From the NCBI RefSeq assembly GCF_900107235.1, contig NZ_FNPF01000013.1, positions 48,974 to 112,973 of the forward strand: DNA of 64,000 bases, given 5' to 3'. Below the pieces are notes generated by a model. It had not been told where the DNA came from and searched no databases. It was given only the letters and a program-made list of their open reading frames with translations. The position numbers and the translations under genes were made by a program. This document shows positions 9,103 through 18,521 of the stretch, one piece after another (the first letter of the stretch is position 1; the number at the start of each line of letters is the position of its first letter). The stretch is from Citreimonas salinaria (GTDB lineage: Bacteria > Pseudomonadota > Alphaproteobacteria > Rhodobacterales > Rhodobacteraceae).

Positions 9103-10143
9103 ATGACCCAATCACGACGCAACTTCCTGGCAAGCTCTGCCGCGATCATGGGCGGCGGCGCGCTTGGCCTGGGCGGCTTCGCGCGGCCGGCGGCGGCGGC
9201 CACCACGCTGACCGGCGTCAGCTACCTGCCGCCCAGCTACAAGGCGCTGTCCTACGGCTCGGCCGGGTTCGTCGAGCGGCTGGATGCCTCTGACGCGGTG
9301 ACGGTCGACTACTACGACAGCGGCAAGCTGCTGAAGGCGGACGAGCAGCTGCCCGCGCTGCGTGCTGGCACGATCGACTTCATGTTCCACACCACCAGCT
9401 ACGTCACCCGGTCGCTGCCGATCCTGGGGATCACCGGCCTGCCGGGCATCGTCGAGGAGCTGTACGCCAATCCAGGCCGCATCGCGAAGGGCAGCCCCCT
9501 GTTCGAGCTGGTGAACGAGCAACTGGCCGAGGACGACCTCTACATGGTCTCGATGATGGGCAACATCCTCGAGCCGGAATACATCTGGTCGACCAGCGCG
9601 GGGCCGATCCACTCGATCGACGAGGTCAGCGGCAAGAAGGTGCGCGTGGTCAGCTTCGAGGCGACCCAGCTGATGGAGGATTTCGGGGCCGGCGCCGTGC
9701 GCATCCCGTCGTCCGAACTGTACCTCGCGCTGCAGCGGGGCACGGTCGACGCGGCGGTGGCCAACATCTCGACCATCATCGGGCGGTCGCTGCAGGAGCA
9801 GCTGGACGTGGTCTACAAGCTGCCGATGACGGCCTACGGCATCGGCCTGTTCGTCACCACCCAAGGGTGGGAGAGCATGCCGGAAGACGCCAAGGAAGCG
9901 TTCCTCGAGGCTGCGGCATGGTTCGAGGAGAACGGCGCCGCCTATTCCAACGACGTCATCTACGAGGAAGAATACTGGCCGCTGATCGAGGAGGCCGGCC
10001 TGGAAATCGTCGAGCCTTCGGACGAGGATCTCGCGCGGCTCGAGGAGGCCTCGCAGTCGGTCCACGAGGCGTGGAAAGAGGAAGTGGGCCGCGACGTGGG
10101 CGAACGCGCCATCGCGCTGGCGCTGGGGCAGGAAGGCTCGTGA
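9103..10143 (+). CDS. dctP: TRAP transporter substrate-binding protein (DctP), Tat-exported
   Basis: Periplasmic solute-binding protein of 346 aa. The N-terminus has a twin-arginine signal (SRRNFLASSAAIMGGGALG) with a likely cleavage after AAAA, so it is exported folded through Tat. The body matches the DctP fold: YYDSGKLLKADEQLPALRAG near the first lobe and the conserved ALQRGTVDAAVANIS region. It delivers the substrate to the DctM/DctQ membrane part. It lies 34 bp after dctM with a good GAGGAG ribosome site. The aromatic/arginine carboxylate-binding residues cannot be assigned without alignment. Confidence 0.92.
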   Translation: MTQSRRNFLASSAAIMGGGALGLGGFARPAAAATTLTGVSYLPPSYKALSYGSAGFVERLDASDAVTVDYYDSGKLLKADEQLPALRAGTIDFMFHTTSYVTRSLPILGITGLPGIVEELYANPGRIAKGSPLFELVNEQLAEDDLYMVSMMGNILEPEYIWSTSAGPIHSIDEVSGKKVRVVSFEATQLMEDFGAGAVRIPSSELYLALQRGTVDAAVANISTIIGRSLQEQLDVVYKLPMTAYGIGLFVTTQGWESMPEDAKEAFLEAAAWFEENGAAYSNDVIYEEEYWPLIEEAGLEIVEPSDEDLARLEEASQSVHEAWKEEVGRDVGERAIALALGQEGS

Positions 10144-10209
10144 CGCGGGCGGCGCGCGGGAAGGTCCCCGCGCGCCGCGCTCCGTTTGGCAGGAAGGAAA
10201 GGTGAAGCC

Positions 10210-10716
10210 ATGTGGAAGGCCTTCGAATGGCTCGAACGGATCACCCGGGCCGGTGGCGAGCTTGTCCTCGTCTTCATGGTGGTCACGATCTGCTACGACG
10301 CGATCATGCGCTACCTGTTCACGGCGCCCACCTCTTGGTCGCTGGAGATCAACACGTTCCTGATCATCTACGTGGCGGTGATGACCGCCTCGGACGTGCA
10401 GCGCACCGACAGCCACATCCGCATCTCGTTCTTCGCCGACAAGGTCGGGCGCACCGGGCAGCGGATCAACCGCGTGGTGATCGGCCTCTTCGGGCTGGGG
10501 TTTTCGGGGATCATGGCGTGGCGCGGCGCGTTGATGGCCTACCAGGCCTGGGAATACGGCGAGCGGGTGTCGTCCAGCTTCGGCACGCCGATCGTCTATC
10601 CCTACGCGATGATCCCGATCGGCTTCGGCCTGCTGGCGGTGCGCTTCGCGCTGAACATCCTGGACGCGATCACCGGCCGCGACCAGAACGACCGCGAGGA
10701 CCTGCAGAATGTCTGA
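10210..10716 (+). CDS. dctQ: TRAP transporter small permease (DctQ)
   Basis: Small membrane subunit of 168 aa with four predicted membrane helices; family features are VVTICYDAIMRYLFTAPTSW and the conserved region around FLIIYVAVMTASDVQRTDSHI. The start at 10210 follows AGGAAGGAAAGG; an in-frame upstream start at 10186 would add eight residues and has no ribosome site. The 3' end overlaps the next gene by 8 bp, so transporter and lyase are co-expressed. Confidence 0.9.
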   Translation: MWKAFEWLERITRAGGELVLVFMVVTICYDAIMRYLFTAPTSWSLEINTFLIIYVAVMTASDVQRTDSHIRISFFADKVGRTGQRINRVVIGLFGLGFSGIMAWRGALMAYQAWEYGERVSSSFGTPIVYPYAMIPIGFGLLAVRFALNILDAITGRDQNDREDLQNV

Positions 10717-11617
10717 GGCCCGCATGCCCCGCATCTGCGAGGTGGCGCCGCGCGACGGCTTCCAGTCGATCGCGCAGCCGCTTCCCACGGACGAGAAGAT
10801 CGCCATCATCCGCGACCTCGTCGCCGCGGGTTGTCCTCGGGTCGAGATCGGGTCCTTCGTGTCACCCAAGGCGGTGCCGCAGATGGCCGACATGGCCGAG
10901 ATCGCGGCGGCGGTTAAGGATCTGCCCGCGCGGCTGTGCGCGCTGGTGCCCAACGTGCGCGGCGCCGAGAACGCGGTGGAGGCCGGGATCGGGGAGGTCT
11001 GCTACGTCTTCTCGGTGTCCGAGGCGCACAACCAGGCCAACGTCCGCCAGAGCGTGGCGCAGTCGCTGGACGGGCTGGAGACCGTGGCGAGCGCCCTGCC
11101 CGAAAGCGTGCGCCTGCGCGTGGACGTGGCCACGGCGTTCGACTGCCCGTTCGAGGGGACCGTGCCGCTGGACCAGGTGCTGGCGGCGGTCTCGCGGGTG
11201 GCGGGGATCGCCCCCGAGGCCGAGATCGCGCTGTGCGACACGACCGGCCGTGCCAACCCGTTCATGGTGCGCGACCGGTTCCGCGCGGTGATGGCTCTGC
11301 CCGAGACCGTGCGCAACACCTGGGCGTTCCACGGCCACGACACGTTCGGGCAGGGCGTCGCCAACGCGCTGGCCGCGTGGGAGGCTGGGGTGAGCGACTT
11401 CGACACCGCCGCGGCGGGCCTTGGCGGGTGCCCCTTCGCGCCGGGCGCCACCGGCAACACCGCGACCGAGGACCTGGTGTTCGCCTTCAACGAGGGCGGG
11501 CTGGACACCGGGATCGACATGGGCAGGCTGCTGGCCGTCGCCGACCGGATCGCCGCGCTGCCGGGCGGCGTCACCGGCAGCCACCTGCGTCTCGTCCCGC
11601 GCGAGCGGGCGGTCTGA
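10709..11617 (+). CDS. HMG-CoA lyase-type pyruvate carboxyltransferase-like lyase
   Basis: TIM-barrel lyase of 302 aa in the HMG-CoA lyase family. Visible landmarks are the N-terminal EVAPRDGFQ (metal and catalytic Arg-Asp), LCDTTGRANP, HGHDTFGQG (metal-binding histidines) and GLGGCPFAPGATGN, the signature loop with the catalytic cysteine. Such enzymes cleave HMG-CoA or related tertiary-hydroxyacyl-CoAs to acetyl-CoA and an oxoacid. With the CoA-transferase upstream, a path of import, activation to the CoA ester and cleavage is likely. HMG-CoA, citramalyl-CoA or another branched hydroxyacyl-CoA are all possible. It overlaps dctQ by 8 bp. Confidence 0.9.
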   Translation: MSEARMPRICEVAPRDGFQSIAQPLPTDEKIAIIRDLVAAGCPRVEIGSFVSPKAVPQMADMAEIAAAVKDLPARLCALVPNVRGAENAVEAGIGEVCYVFSVSEAHNQANVRQSVAQSLDGLETVASALPESVRLRVDVATAFDCPFEGTVPLDQVLAAVSRVAGIAPEAEIALCDTTGRANPFMVRDRFRAVMALPETVRNTWAFHGHDTFGQGVANALAAWEAGVSDFDTAAAGLGGCPFAPGATGNTATEDLVFAFNEGGLDTGIDMGRLLAVADRIAALPGGVTGSHLRLVPRERAV

Positions 11618-11629
11618 AGCGGGCGCCCT

Positions 11630-12433
11630 TCACCCGTCGTCGCGGAACGCCGGGTACAGCATCATGCCGCCGTCGATGAACAGCGTCGTGCCCACGACGT
11701 AGTCGGAGGCATCCGAGGCCAGCCACGCCACCGCGCGGCCCACGTCCTCGGGTACGCCGACGCGGCCGTAGGGGATGAGCTTCAAAAGCTCCTTCTCGGC
11801 CTCCTCATCCGCCCAGGCCTCCTTGTTGATGTCAGTCTTGATCGCACCGGGGGCCACGGCGTTGACCCGGATCTTCTCGCAGGACAACTCTTGCGCCATG
11901 CTCTGCATCAGCAGCTTCACCCCGCCCTTGGCGGCGGCGTAGTTCACGTGGCCGGCCCAGGGGATGCCCTGATGGACCGAGCTGGTGAAGATGATCTTGC
12001 CCGCCGCGGCCGAGGTCTCGACCGTGCCCTGCGCGAGGAACCGGCGCACGGCCTCCTGCGCGCAGAGGAACTGGCCGGTCAGGTTCACGTCGAGCACGGT
12101 CTGCCAGTCCTTCAGCGACAGCTCGGCGAAGGCCGCGTCCTTCTGCACGCCGGCATTGGCGACGAGGATGTCCACGCCGCCCAACAGCCTGTCGGTCTCG
12201 TCGAACAGGCGCGTGCAATCCTCGGGCTTCGAGATGTCCGCCTGCACCACGTGCATGGTCGCGCCCTCGCGCCGGGCCTCGTCGGCCACGGCCTCGGCGT
12301 CTTCTTCCTTGGAGCGGTAGGTCAGCACCACCGCCGCCCCGGCCGAGGCCAGCGCGCGCGCCGTCGCGGCACCGATGCCCGAGCTTGCGCCCGTCACCAC
12401 GGCGCGTTGCCCCGTTAGCAGGATATCCGTCAT
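11630..12433 (-). CDS. Short-chain dehydrogenase/reductase (SDR)
   Basis: Classical SDR of 267 aa. The cofactor motif TGASSGIGAATARAL is near the N-terminus, then NAGVQ, the catalytic serine segment IIFTSSVH and the catalytic pair in NYAAAKGG (YxxxK). The overall pattern resembles glucose-1-dehydrogenase/3-oxoacyl reductase-like SDRs; the substrate is unknown. I chose the start MTDILLTG because the cofactor motif then lies at the normal distance; about 50 upstream codons are open but low in similarity. It is transcribed toward the lyase gene (12 bp between stops) and diverges from the second TRAP operon. Confidence 0.9.
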   Translation of the reverse strand: MTDILLTGQRAVVTGASSGIGAATARALASAGAAVVLTYRSKEEDAEAVADEARREGATMHVVQADISKPEDCTRLFDETDRLLGGVDILVANAGVQKDAAFAELSLKDWQTVLDVNLTGQFLCAQEAVRRFLAQGTVETSAAAGKIIFTSSVHQGIPWAGHVNYAAAKGGVKLLMQSMAQELSCEKIRVNAVAPGAIKTDINKEAWADEEAEKELLKLIPYGRVGVPEDVGRAVAWLASDASDYVVGTTLFIDGGMMLYPAFRDDG

Positions 12434-12732
12434 GGGAAGGCTCCGTCTTGTCGCCCCGCGGAATGGCCGCGGCTTGTCATTGGAAAAACCGTGCCGCGCC
12501 GCCCACGGTTCCCCGCCCGGGCGCGCGGCCGGGGCGACGCGGCGGCGCTGATGCACCCGATGCCGGCGCTTTCGCTGCATAGCTTCCCCTAAGGCAGGTT
12601 AATCATTGACATGTGCGGCCCCGGTCTAAACCCTTGAAGGGTCTTTCTGTGGCAAACGGCTTCCGGCCCCGGGAATCCGCGCCCTGCCGACGGCCGTGGC
12701 AGGAAGGCGTTTGAAATTCTGGAGGAAAGACC
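12434..12732. promoter_or_regulatory. Intergenic control region between divergent SDR and TRAP operon
   Basis: About 300 bp with no gene. It must hold the promoters for the SDR gene (leftward) and the dctP-Q-M-uspA operon (rightward). A TTGACA hexamer is at 12606-12611 but no good -10 follows at 16-18 bp. A CCCTT-GA-AGGG inverted repeat is at 12630-12641. No operator can be assigned. Confidence 0.4.
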
Positions 12733-13746
12733 ATGAGCTACAAAAGCCTTCTCGCGGCAAGCGCGCTTGCCTTGGCCACCAGCGCAGGCATGGCCGGCGC
12801 CGACACCTGGCGCTACGCGTTCGAAGAAGCGATGGACGAGGTGCAGGGGGTTTTCGCGCAGAAGTTCAAGGAAGAGATCGAGGCCAACTCGGACCACGAG
12901 ATCCAGCTTTTCCCGTTCGGCACGCTGGGTGAATCCGCCGACGTGATGGAACAGGCCCAATCCGGCATCCTGCAATTCGTCGACCAGTCGCCCGGCTTCA
13001 CCGGCGCGCTGATCCCCGAGGCGCAGGTGTTCTTCGTGCCCTACCTGCTGCCGCAGGACGAGGACCAGCTGGCATCGTTCTTCGAGAACTCCGTCGCCAT
13101 CAACGAGCTGTTCCCGCCGCTTTACGAAGAGCAGGGCCTGAAGCTGCTGACCATGTTCCCCGAGGGCGAGGTGATGATGACCACGCAGGAGCCGGTCACG
13201 TCCCCCGAGGACCTGAACGAGGTCAAGTTCCGCGTGATGACCAACCCGCTGCTGGTGGGCAGCTACCAGGCGTTCGGCGCCACGCCGACGCCGCTGCCTT
13301 GGGGCGAGGTCTACGGCGCGCTGCAGACCGGCATCATTCAAGGCCAGGAAAACCCCGCCTTCTTCATCGAGTCGACGAAGATGTACGAGGTAACCGACCA
13401 CATCACGCGCACCGGGCACAACAACTTCACCACCGCCGTGATGGCCAATCTCGACTTCTACGAGGGGCTATCCGAGGAGGACAAGACGCTGGTCCAGGAC
13501 GCGATCGACGTCGCCTTCGACCATATCATCGAGTACCAGAAGGGTCTGACCGAGGAGTCGCTGGCGAAGATCAAGGAGGCGAAGCCCTCGATCACGATCA
13601 CCACGCTGACCGAGGAACAGCGCCAGCCCTTCATGGACACCGCCGACGAGGTCGAGGCCGAGTTCCTCGAAATTGGCGGCGATCAGGCCGAGGAGATCCT
13701 CAACCAGCTGAAGGAAGATCTCGAAGCCGCGTCCGGCGAAAGCTGA
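12733..13746 (+). CDS. dctP: TRAP transporter substrate-binding protein (DctP), second system
   Basis: Periplasmic binding protein of 337 aa with a Sec signal peptide (MSYKSLLAASALALATSAG, cleavage probably after AGA). The DctP pattern is clear: the FPFGTLGESADVMEQAQSGI region, FRVMTNPLLVGSYQAFGATP and the conserved PLPWGEVYGALQTGIIQGQEN. It feeds the following DctQ and DctM. Good ribosome site (GGAGG) 7 bp before the ATG. It is only distantly like the DctP of the first cluster, so the two transporters probably differ in substrate. Confidence 0.93.
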   Translation: MSYKSLLAASALALATSAGMAGADTWRYAFEEAMDEVQGVFAQKFKEEIEANSDHEIQLFPFGTLGESADVMEQAQSGILQFVDQSPGFTGALIPEAQVFFVPYLLPQDEDQLASFFENSVAINELFPPLYEEQGLKLLTMFPEGEVMMTTQEPVTSPEDLNEVKFRVMTNPLLVGSYQAFGATPTPLPWGEVYGALQTGIIQGQENPAFFIESTKMYEVTDHITRTGHNNFTTAVMANLDFYEGLSEEDKTLVQDAIDVAFDHIIEYQKGLTEESLAKIKEAKPSITITTLTEEQRQPFMDTADEVEAEFLEIGGDQAEEILNQLKEDLEAASGES

Positions 13747-13851
13747 GATCGCACCGCGGCGCATCCGTTCCTGCAACCGGGCCGCAACCGCGCGGCCCGG
13801 TAGCGCGGGGGGCGGGGCAGGCCGTCCCGGTATCCAGGAGAGAGAGCGACA

Positions 13852-14502
13852 ATGGCGTCACGACAGGACCCGCACGGGCCGCACGATCCCGATCTTCAGG
13901 CCGAGGTTATGGTCCCCTCGGCCGTCGACGACATAGACGATTCCAGCTATGTCTCGGGGCTTCCGGGCTTTCTTGGCGTCATCGACGTGGGCATCGCGCG
14001 GATCGAGGCGTTCCTGCTGGCTGTGGGGGTGCTGCTCATGGCGGCCAACACGATGGCCAACGTCATCGGGCGCTACGTGTTCGGTCAGTCGCTGTTCTTT
14101 TCGGAAGAGGTGAACCAAGCGCTGATCATCCTGATCACGTTCGCGGGCATCTCGTATGCCGCGCGGCACGGCCGGCACATCCGCATGTCGGCGATCTTCG
14201 ACGCCGTGCCGCCGGCGGTGCGCAAGCCGCTGATGATCCTGATCGCGTTGGTGACGGCCGCGGCGATGTTCCTGCTGACGTGGTACTCGCTCGACTACGT
14301 GATGACGCAGGCCTCGCGCGGGCGGCTTCTGCCGGCGCTGCAGATCCCGGTCTGGTGGATCATCGTCTGGGCGCCGCTGGGCTTCTTCCTGACTGGGCTG
14401 CAATACACCCTGACCGCGATCAAGAACCTGATCCACAAGAACATCTGGCTGTCGACCAGCACGCTGGAAGGCTATGACAACGAGCGCGAAGAAGAGGTCT
14501 GA
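13852..14502 (+). CDS. dctQ: TRAP transporter small permease (DctQ), second system
   Basis: Small TRAP membrane subunit of 216 aa, longer than the common 160-180 aa because of a hydrophilic N-terminal extension of about 35 residues. Four membrane helices follow, with the family segments [17 protein letters not shown] and [18 protein letters not shown]. It is 105 bp after dctP, with AGGAGAGAGAG before the start, and ends 3 bp before dctM. Confidence 0.9.
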   Translation: MASRQDPHGPHDPDLQAEVMVPSAVDDIDDSSYVSGLPGFLGVIDVGIARIEAFLLAVGVLLMAANTMANVIGRYVFGQSLFFSEEVNQALIILITFAGISYAARHGRHIRMSAIFDAVPPAVRKPLMILIALVTAAAMFLLTWYSLDYVMTQASRGRLLPALQIPVWWIIVWAPLGFFLTGLQYTLTAIKNLIHKNIWLSTSTLEGYDNEREEEV

Positions 14503-14505
14503 GCG

Positions 14506-15792
14506 ATGAGCACGATGATCTTCGGGACGATGATCGTCCTGCTTCTGCTGGGCTTTCCGATGATGATCCCGCTGCTGGCGGGGTCGCTGATCGGGTTCGT
14601 CATGATCTTCGGCGGGATCGACCAACTGGGCACGATGGTGCAGCAGATCCTGGGCGGCATCCGGCCCGCCAGCCTGATCGCGGTGCCGATGTTCATCTTC
14701 GCGGCCGACATCATGACCCGCGGCCAGTCCGCCAGCCGGCTGATCGACCTGGTGATGGCCTTCGTGGGCCACCTGAAGGGCGGGCTTGCCGTGTCTACCG
14801 CCGCGGCCTGCACGCTGTTCGGCGCGGTCTCGGGCTCGACCCAGGCGACGGTGGTGGCGGTCGGCGGACCGCTGCGGCCGCGGATGCTGAACGCGGGCTA
14901 CAAAGACAACTTCGTGCTGGCGCTGATCGTGAACGCGTCGGACATCGCCTTCCTGATCCCGCCCTCGATCGGCATGATCATCTACGGCGTCGTTTCAGGC
15001 ACGTCGATCGCCGAGCTGTTCATCGCCGGCATCGGGCCGGGGCTGCTGATCCTCGTGCTGTTCTCGATCTATTCCTACATCTACGCGGTGCGCCACAATG
15101 TGCCCACCGAGCCGAAATCGACCTGGGGCGACCGCGGCCGCGCGGTGCAGCGCGCGCTGTGGCCGCTGGGCTTTCCGGTGATCATCGTCGGCGGCATCTA
15201 CGGCGGCATCTTCTCTCCGACCGAGGCGGCGGCGGCCTGCGTGCTCTACGCGCTGATCCTCGAGATGGTGGTCTTCCGCGAGATGAACGTGAAGCAGCTT
15301 TACGCCACGGCCAAGTCCACGGGTCTGATCACCGCGGTGGTGTTCATCCTGGTGGGGGCGGGGGCGGCGTTTTCCTACGTCATCAGCTTCGCCCAGATCC
15401 CGCAGGAGGTGCTGGGCGCCATCGGCATCGACCAGATGGGGCCATACGGCGTGCTGGCGACGATCTCGATCGCGTTCTTCATCGGCTGCATGTTCGTCGA
15501 TCCGATCGTGGTGATCCTGATCTTCGTGCCGATCTTCGCGCCGGTGGTGGACGCGGTCGGGCTGGACCCGGTGCACGTGGGCATCATCATCACGCTGCAG
15601 GTGGCGATCGGCTCTGCCACGCCGCCCTTCGGCTGCGACATCTTCACGGCGATCGCGGTGTTCAGGCGGCCCTACTGGGAGGTCATCAAGGGCACGCCGC
15701 CCTTCATCCTGATCCTGCTGTGCGTGTCGGTCGCGCTGATCCTGTTTCCGCAGATCGCGCTTTTCCTGCGCGATCTTGCCTTCGCGAAATAA
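14506..15792 (+). CDS. dctM: TRAP transporter large permease (DctM), second system
   Basis: Large TRAP permease of 428 aa, hydrophobic throughout. Landmarks: FGTMIVLLLLGFPMMIPLL at the N-terminus, GAVSGSTQATVVAVGG, FLIPPSIGMIIYGVVSGTS and GGIFSPTEAAAACVLYAL. It forms the ion-coupled transport channel with DctQ. The gene starts 3 bp after dctQ and is followed by a UspA gene after 11 bp, an arrangement often seen in alphaproteobacterial TRAP operons. Confidence 0.93.
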   Translation: MSTMIFGTMIVLLLLGFPMMIPLLAGSLIGFVMIFGGIDQLGTMVQQILGGIRPASLIAVPMFIFAADIMTRGQSASRLIDLVMAFVGHLKGGLAVSTAAACTLFGAVSGSTQATVVAVGGPLRPRMLNAGYKDNFVLALIVNASDIAFLIPPSIGMIIYGVVSGTSIAELFIAGIGPGLLILVLFSIYSYIYAVRHNVPTEPKSTWGDRGRAVQRALWPLGFPVIIVGGIYGGIFSPTEAAAACVLYALILEMVVFREMNVKQLYATAKSTGLITAVVFILVGAGAAFSYVISFAQIPQEVLGAIGIDQMGPYGVLATISIAFFIGCMFVDPIVVILIFVPIFAPVVDAVGLDPVHVGIIITLQVAIGSATPPFGCDIFTAIAVFRRPYWEVIKGTPPFILILLCVSVALILFPQIALFLRDLAFAK

Positions 15793-15803
15793 GGAGATCC
15801 GGG

Positions 15804-16241
15804 ATGTTCAAGCATATCCTCGTTCCCGTCGACGGCTCGATCAACTCCTTCGCCGCGCTCGACAAGGCGGTGGGGCTGGCGGGGCTGACGGGCGCGGTCG
15901 TGTCGATCCTGACGATCTACCGCCACCATTCGCTGCTTGAGGCGTCGCTGTCGATGGTGCGGCCGCAGGATCCGCGTCGGTTCGACGACGTGATGCGGGA
16001 ATATGCGAAGGAAATCGCCGAGAAGGCCAAGGCGCACGCTCTGGCCGCCGGCGCGGCCGAGGTGCATGCCTTCGTCCGCAACGGGGCGATCGCGCGGGGG
16101 ATCGTGGCCTTCGCAAAGGACCGCGAAGTCGACCTGATCGTGATGGGCGGGCGGGGCGTGGGATCGGCCGAGAACTACATGCTCGGCTCGATCAGCCACA
16201 AGGTGGCGAGCCTCACGCAGCGGCCGGTCATGATCGTCTGA
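15804..16241 (+). CDS. Universal stress protein (UspA family), TRAP-associated
   Basis: UspA-domain protein of 145 aa. The start MFKHILVPVDGS and the nucleotide-binding motif G-x2-G-x9-GS near the C-terminus (GGRGVGSAENYMLGSISHKV) show an ATP-binding member. A UspA protein encoded with TRAP genes (TeaD in Halomonas) binds ATP and tempers transport, so a regulatory role on this transporter is likely. It is the last gene of the operon, followed by two hairpins. Confidence 0.9.
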   Translation: MFKHILVPVDGSINSFAALDKAVGLAGLTGAVVSILTIYRHHSLLEASLSMVRPQDPRRFDDVMREYAKEIAEKAKAHALAAGAAEVHAFVRNGAIARGIVAFAKDREVDLIVMGGRGVGSAENYMLGSISHKVASLTQRPVMIV

Positions 16242-16256
16242 GACGGCGCCGTAGGC

Positions 16257-16275
16257 GTGTCCCACGATGGGACAC
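16257..16275. terminator. Hairpin after uspA
   Basis: Perfect inverted repeat GTGTCCCA-CGA-TGGGACAC, 15 bp after the uspA stop. It has no T tract, so it is either a weak terminator or a 3'-end stabiliser. Confidence 0.45.
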
Positions 16276-16338
16276 GTGGGCGCCGTAACGATATCAATGG
16301 GTTCCAGCGACGTTTTCAGGAAGCGTTAACCTTTGACG

Positions 16339-16364
16339 GCAGGCGCGGAGCCATCCGCGCCTGC
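16339..16364. terminator. Strong GC hairpin between convergent genes
   Basis: GCAGGCGCGG and CCGCGCCTGC pair over a 6-base loop in the space between uspA (rightward) and the CocE-type hydrolase gene (leftward). Its position suggests a shared bidirectional terminator; no clear T tract is present on either side. Confidence 0.5.
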
Positions 16365-16401
16365 GATCATGGCGTAGGCTACGTCCTCGGAGCGATCGCG
16401 G

Positions 16402-18432
16402 TCACACCAGGTCGCGCGGGATGGTCTCGTCCCAGTTGCGCGAAAAGATGCGCCTGGCGCCCTCGTAGGCGTCGAGCGTGGCGTGAACGTAGAAGTTTTC
16501 CGCGTCGCAGGTCAGCACCGTGCGCGTGGTCGCGTGCGCGGACCAGTCGCCGCGCGAGAAGCCGCGCTCGGTCCGCGTCTCGCCGCGCAGGGAAGCGTGA
16601 TCCGCGTCGCGGAAGCTGTAGCGTTCCTCGGTGCGGCGCCGGACGGTCATGTCGATCTCGGGGATGCGATAGCTGCCCTCGTCGTTGACCACGACCAGCG
16701 CGGCTTCGTCATCGACCATCGAGCGGACGACGTTCCACGACGCTTCGGGCGGGGCCAGCCGCTCGACCGGCATGGGCGGCGCGCCTTCGGGCTCGCCCAG
16801 TTCGCGCAGCGGCGGGTCTTCGCGCCGCCGGCGCTCGGGCAGCGACAGCGTGCAGCCCTCGGGGCGCAGGGTCAGCTGCACCGGTTCCGGCGGGGCCCAG
16901 ATCAGCGGGAAATAGGTGGACGAGATCGACAGCCGCAGCTTGTGGCCCGCCGGTATCCGCGTCCCCAGCCCGTTGAGCGGCACCCGCACGCGGTAGAAGC
17001 ACCCCGGCTCGAGCGGTTGCGGATCGTCGTGGCCGTCGCGGTGCGTCAGGTTGAGCACGCCGTAGGTGATCCGCGTGGCGCGCCCGTCGGGCAGGATGTC
17101 CGAGAGCCGCACCGCGACCTGCGCCACGGGCTTGTCGGCGGCGATCTCCAGCTCGACCGAGGGGGTGCCGAGCATCTCGATGTCCTCGTCCAGCACCTCG
17201 GTGTCGTAGACGAGGCAGCCGCCATCCTCCTCGCGCTGGTCGTGCGGCAGGTCGGGCAGGGCGGCGTAGGAGCACCATTTGCCGGCGAACAGACCCACCG
17301 AGAGCGGCGAGACCAGCGTTTCCTCGAACGCGGATTCGAAGGCGTGGCGGTTCTCCTCGTGCCGGAACAGGCGCCGGTGGCCCAGCCGGTATTCCAGCGA
17401 CGTGATGTCGTCGGACGGCCATTGCGGTTCGCGCACCCAGCGGCCGGGGCGGTCCTGGTGGGACGTGCTGGGCGGCACCGAGTCCTGCATCCATGCGCGC
17501 AGTTCCGAGAATTCCTCGGCGCCGGTGTCGATGCCCTTCAGCCAGTGATCGAACCAGCGCAGCACCTCCTGCAGGAAGCCGGTCGAAGGGCCGGGCACGC
17601 CCATATGCGCGTACTTGTGCCCCCAAGGGCCGATCAAAGCGCGGCAGGGCACGTCGAGATGTTCCAGCAGGCGGAAGATGGCGTTGGTGTAGCCGTCGGT
17701 CCAGCCTCCGGCGGCGAGCACCGGGCACTTGATGGCCGAGTAATCCTCGCACACGGAATGGGCCGACCAGTAGGTGTCGCGGCGCTGGTGATCGAGCCAC
17801 TTCTTGAGCCACAGGCCCGAGCCGTCGAGCCGGTCCAGCCACATGTCGCGCCAGCGGTCGCCGACGATGGCGGGGTCGGGCGGCTGGCTGTTGAAGGCGG
17901 CCATCACGGTCGCCTCGGACAGCTGGTCGCCCAGCAGGCAGCCGCCCATGTAGTGCATGTTGTCCTCGTAGAGGTCGTCGGACGCGCAGCACGACACGAT
18001 CGCCTTGAGCGCGTCGGGCTGGCGGGACGCGATCTGCAACCCGTTGAAGCCGCCCCACGAGATGCCGAACATGCCGACATTGCCGTCGCACCATTTCTGC
18101 CGGGCGATCCATTCGATCACCGCGACGCCGTCGGCAAGCTCGTCCTCGGTGTATTCGTCGACTAGCACGCCGTCGGATTCGCCGCTGCCGATCATGTCGA
18201 CGCGCACGCAGGCATAGCCGTGGCCGGCGAGATAGGGGTGGTTGATCGCGTCGCGCCCGCGGGTCAGGTCGCGCTTGCGGTAGGGCAGGTATTCGAGGAT
18301 CGCCGGGACCGGGTTGTCGCCGGCATCCTCGGGCATCCAGAGGCGGGCGGCCAGTCGCCGCCCGTTGGGAAGGTCGATCCAGACGTGTTCGGTGATCTGA
18401 ACGGCGTGGGGGAAACTCGAGACTTCCTTCAT
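16402..18432 (-). CDS. CocE/NonD-family (X-Pro dipeptidyl-peptidase-like) hydrolase
   Basis: Hydrolase of 676 aa with an N-terminal alpha/beta-hydrolase domain of the S15/CocE family and a C-terminal jelly-roll domain (about residues 330-570). The nucleophile elbow is GISWGGFNG; LPYRKRD and RVDMIGSGESDG are typical of the family. The product is probably a cytoplasmic amidase, peptidase or esterase; the substrate is unknown. I start at the methionine of MKEVSSFPHAVQITEHVW because similarity begins there; the open frame extends upstream without family features. It follows the ATP-grasp gene by 89 bp, so the two likely form an operon that both makes or breaks an amide-type product. Confidence 0.88.
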   Translation of the reverse strand: MKEVSSFPHAVQITEHVWIDLPNGRRLAARLWMPEDAGDNPVPAILEYLPYRKRDLTRGRDAINHPYLAGHGYACVRVDMIGSGESDGVLVDEYTEDELADGVAVIEWIARQKWCDGNVGMFGISWGGFNGLQIASRQPDALKAIVSCCASDDLYEDNMHYMGGCLLGDQLSEATVMAAFNSQPPDPAIVGDRWRDMWLDRLDGSGLWLKKWLDHQRRDTYWSAHSVCEDYSAIKCPVLAAGGWTDGYTNAIFRLLEHLDVPCRALIGPWGHKYAHMGVPGPSTGFLQEVLRWFDHWLKGIDTGAEEFSELRAWMQDSVPPSTSHQDRPGRWVREPQWPSDDITSLEYRLGHRRLFRHEENRHAFESAFEETLVSPLSVGLFAGKWCSYAALPDLPHDQREEDGGCLVYDTEVLDEDIEMLGTPSVELEIAADKPVAQVAVRLSDILPDGRATRITYGVLNLTHRDGHDDPQPLEPGCFYRVRVPLNGLGTRIPAGHKLRLSISSTYFPLIWAPPEPVQLTLRPEGCTLSLPERRRREDPPLRELGEPEGAPPMPVERLAPPEASWNVVRSMVDDEAALVVVNDEGSYRIPEIDMTVRRRTEERYSFRDADHASLRGETRTERGFSRGDWSAHATTRTVLTCDAENFYVHATLDAYEGARRIFSRNWDETIPRDLV

Positions 18433-18521
18433 TCTATGCGTGTCCCTGTCCGTGGGTGCCCCGGCCTTGAAGCTGTGGCCGGGGTCGGGAGTGTCAGGTC
18501 GTGGGCGTTGCGCGGGCGGCG

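Noticed and set aside
12606..12631. Sigma-70 promoter of the second TRAP operon
   Set aside because: TTGACA is present but no -10 lies at 16-18 bp; nearest candidates are 13-14 bp away.
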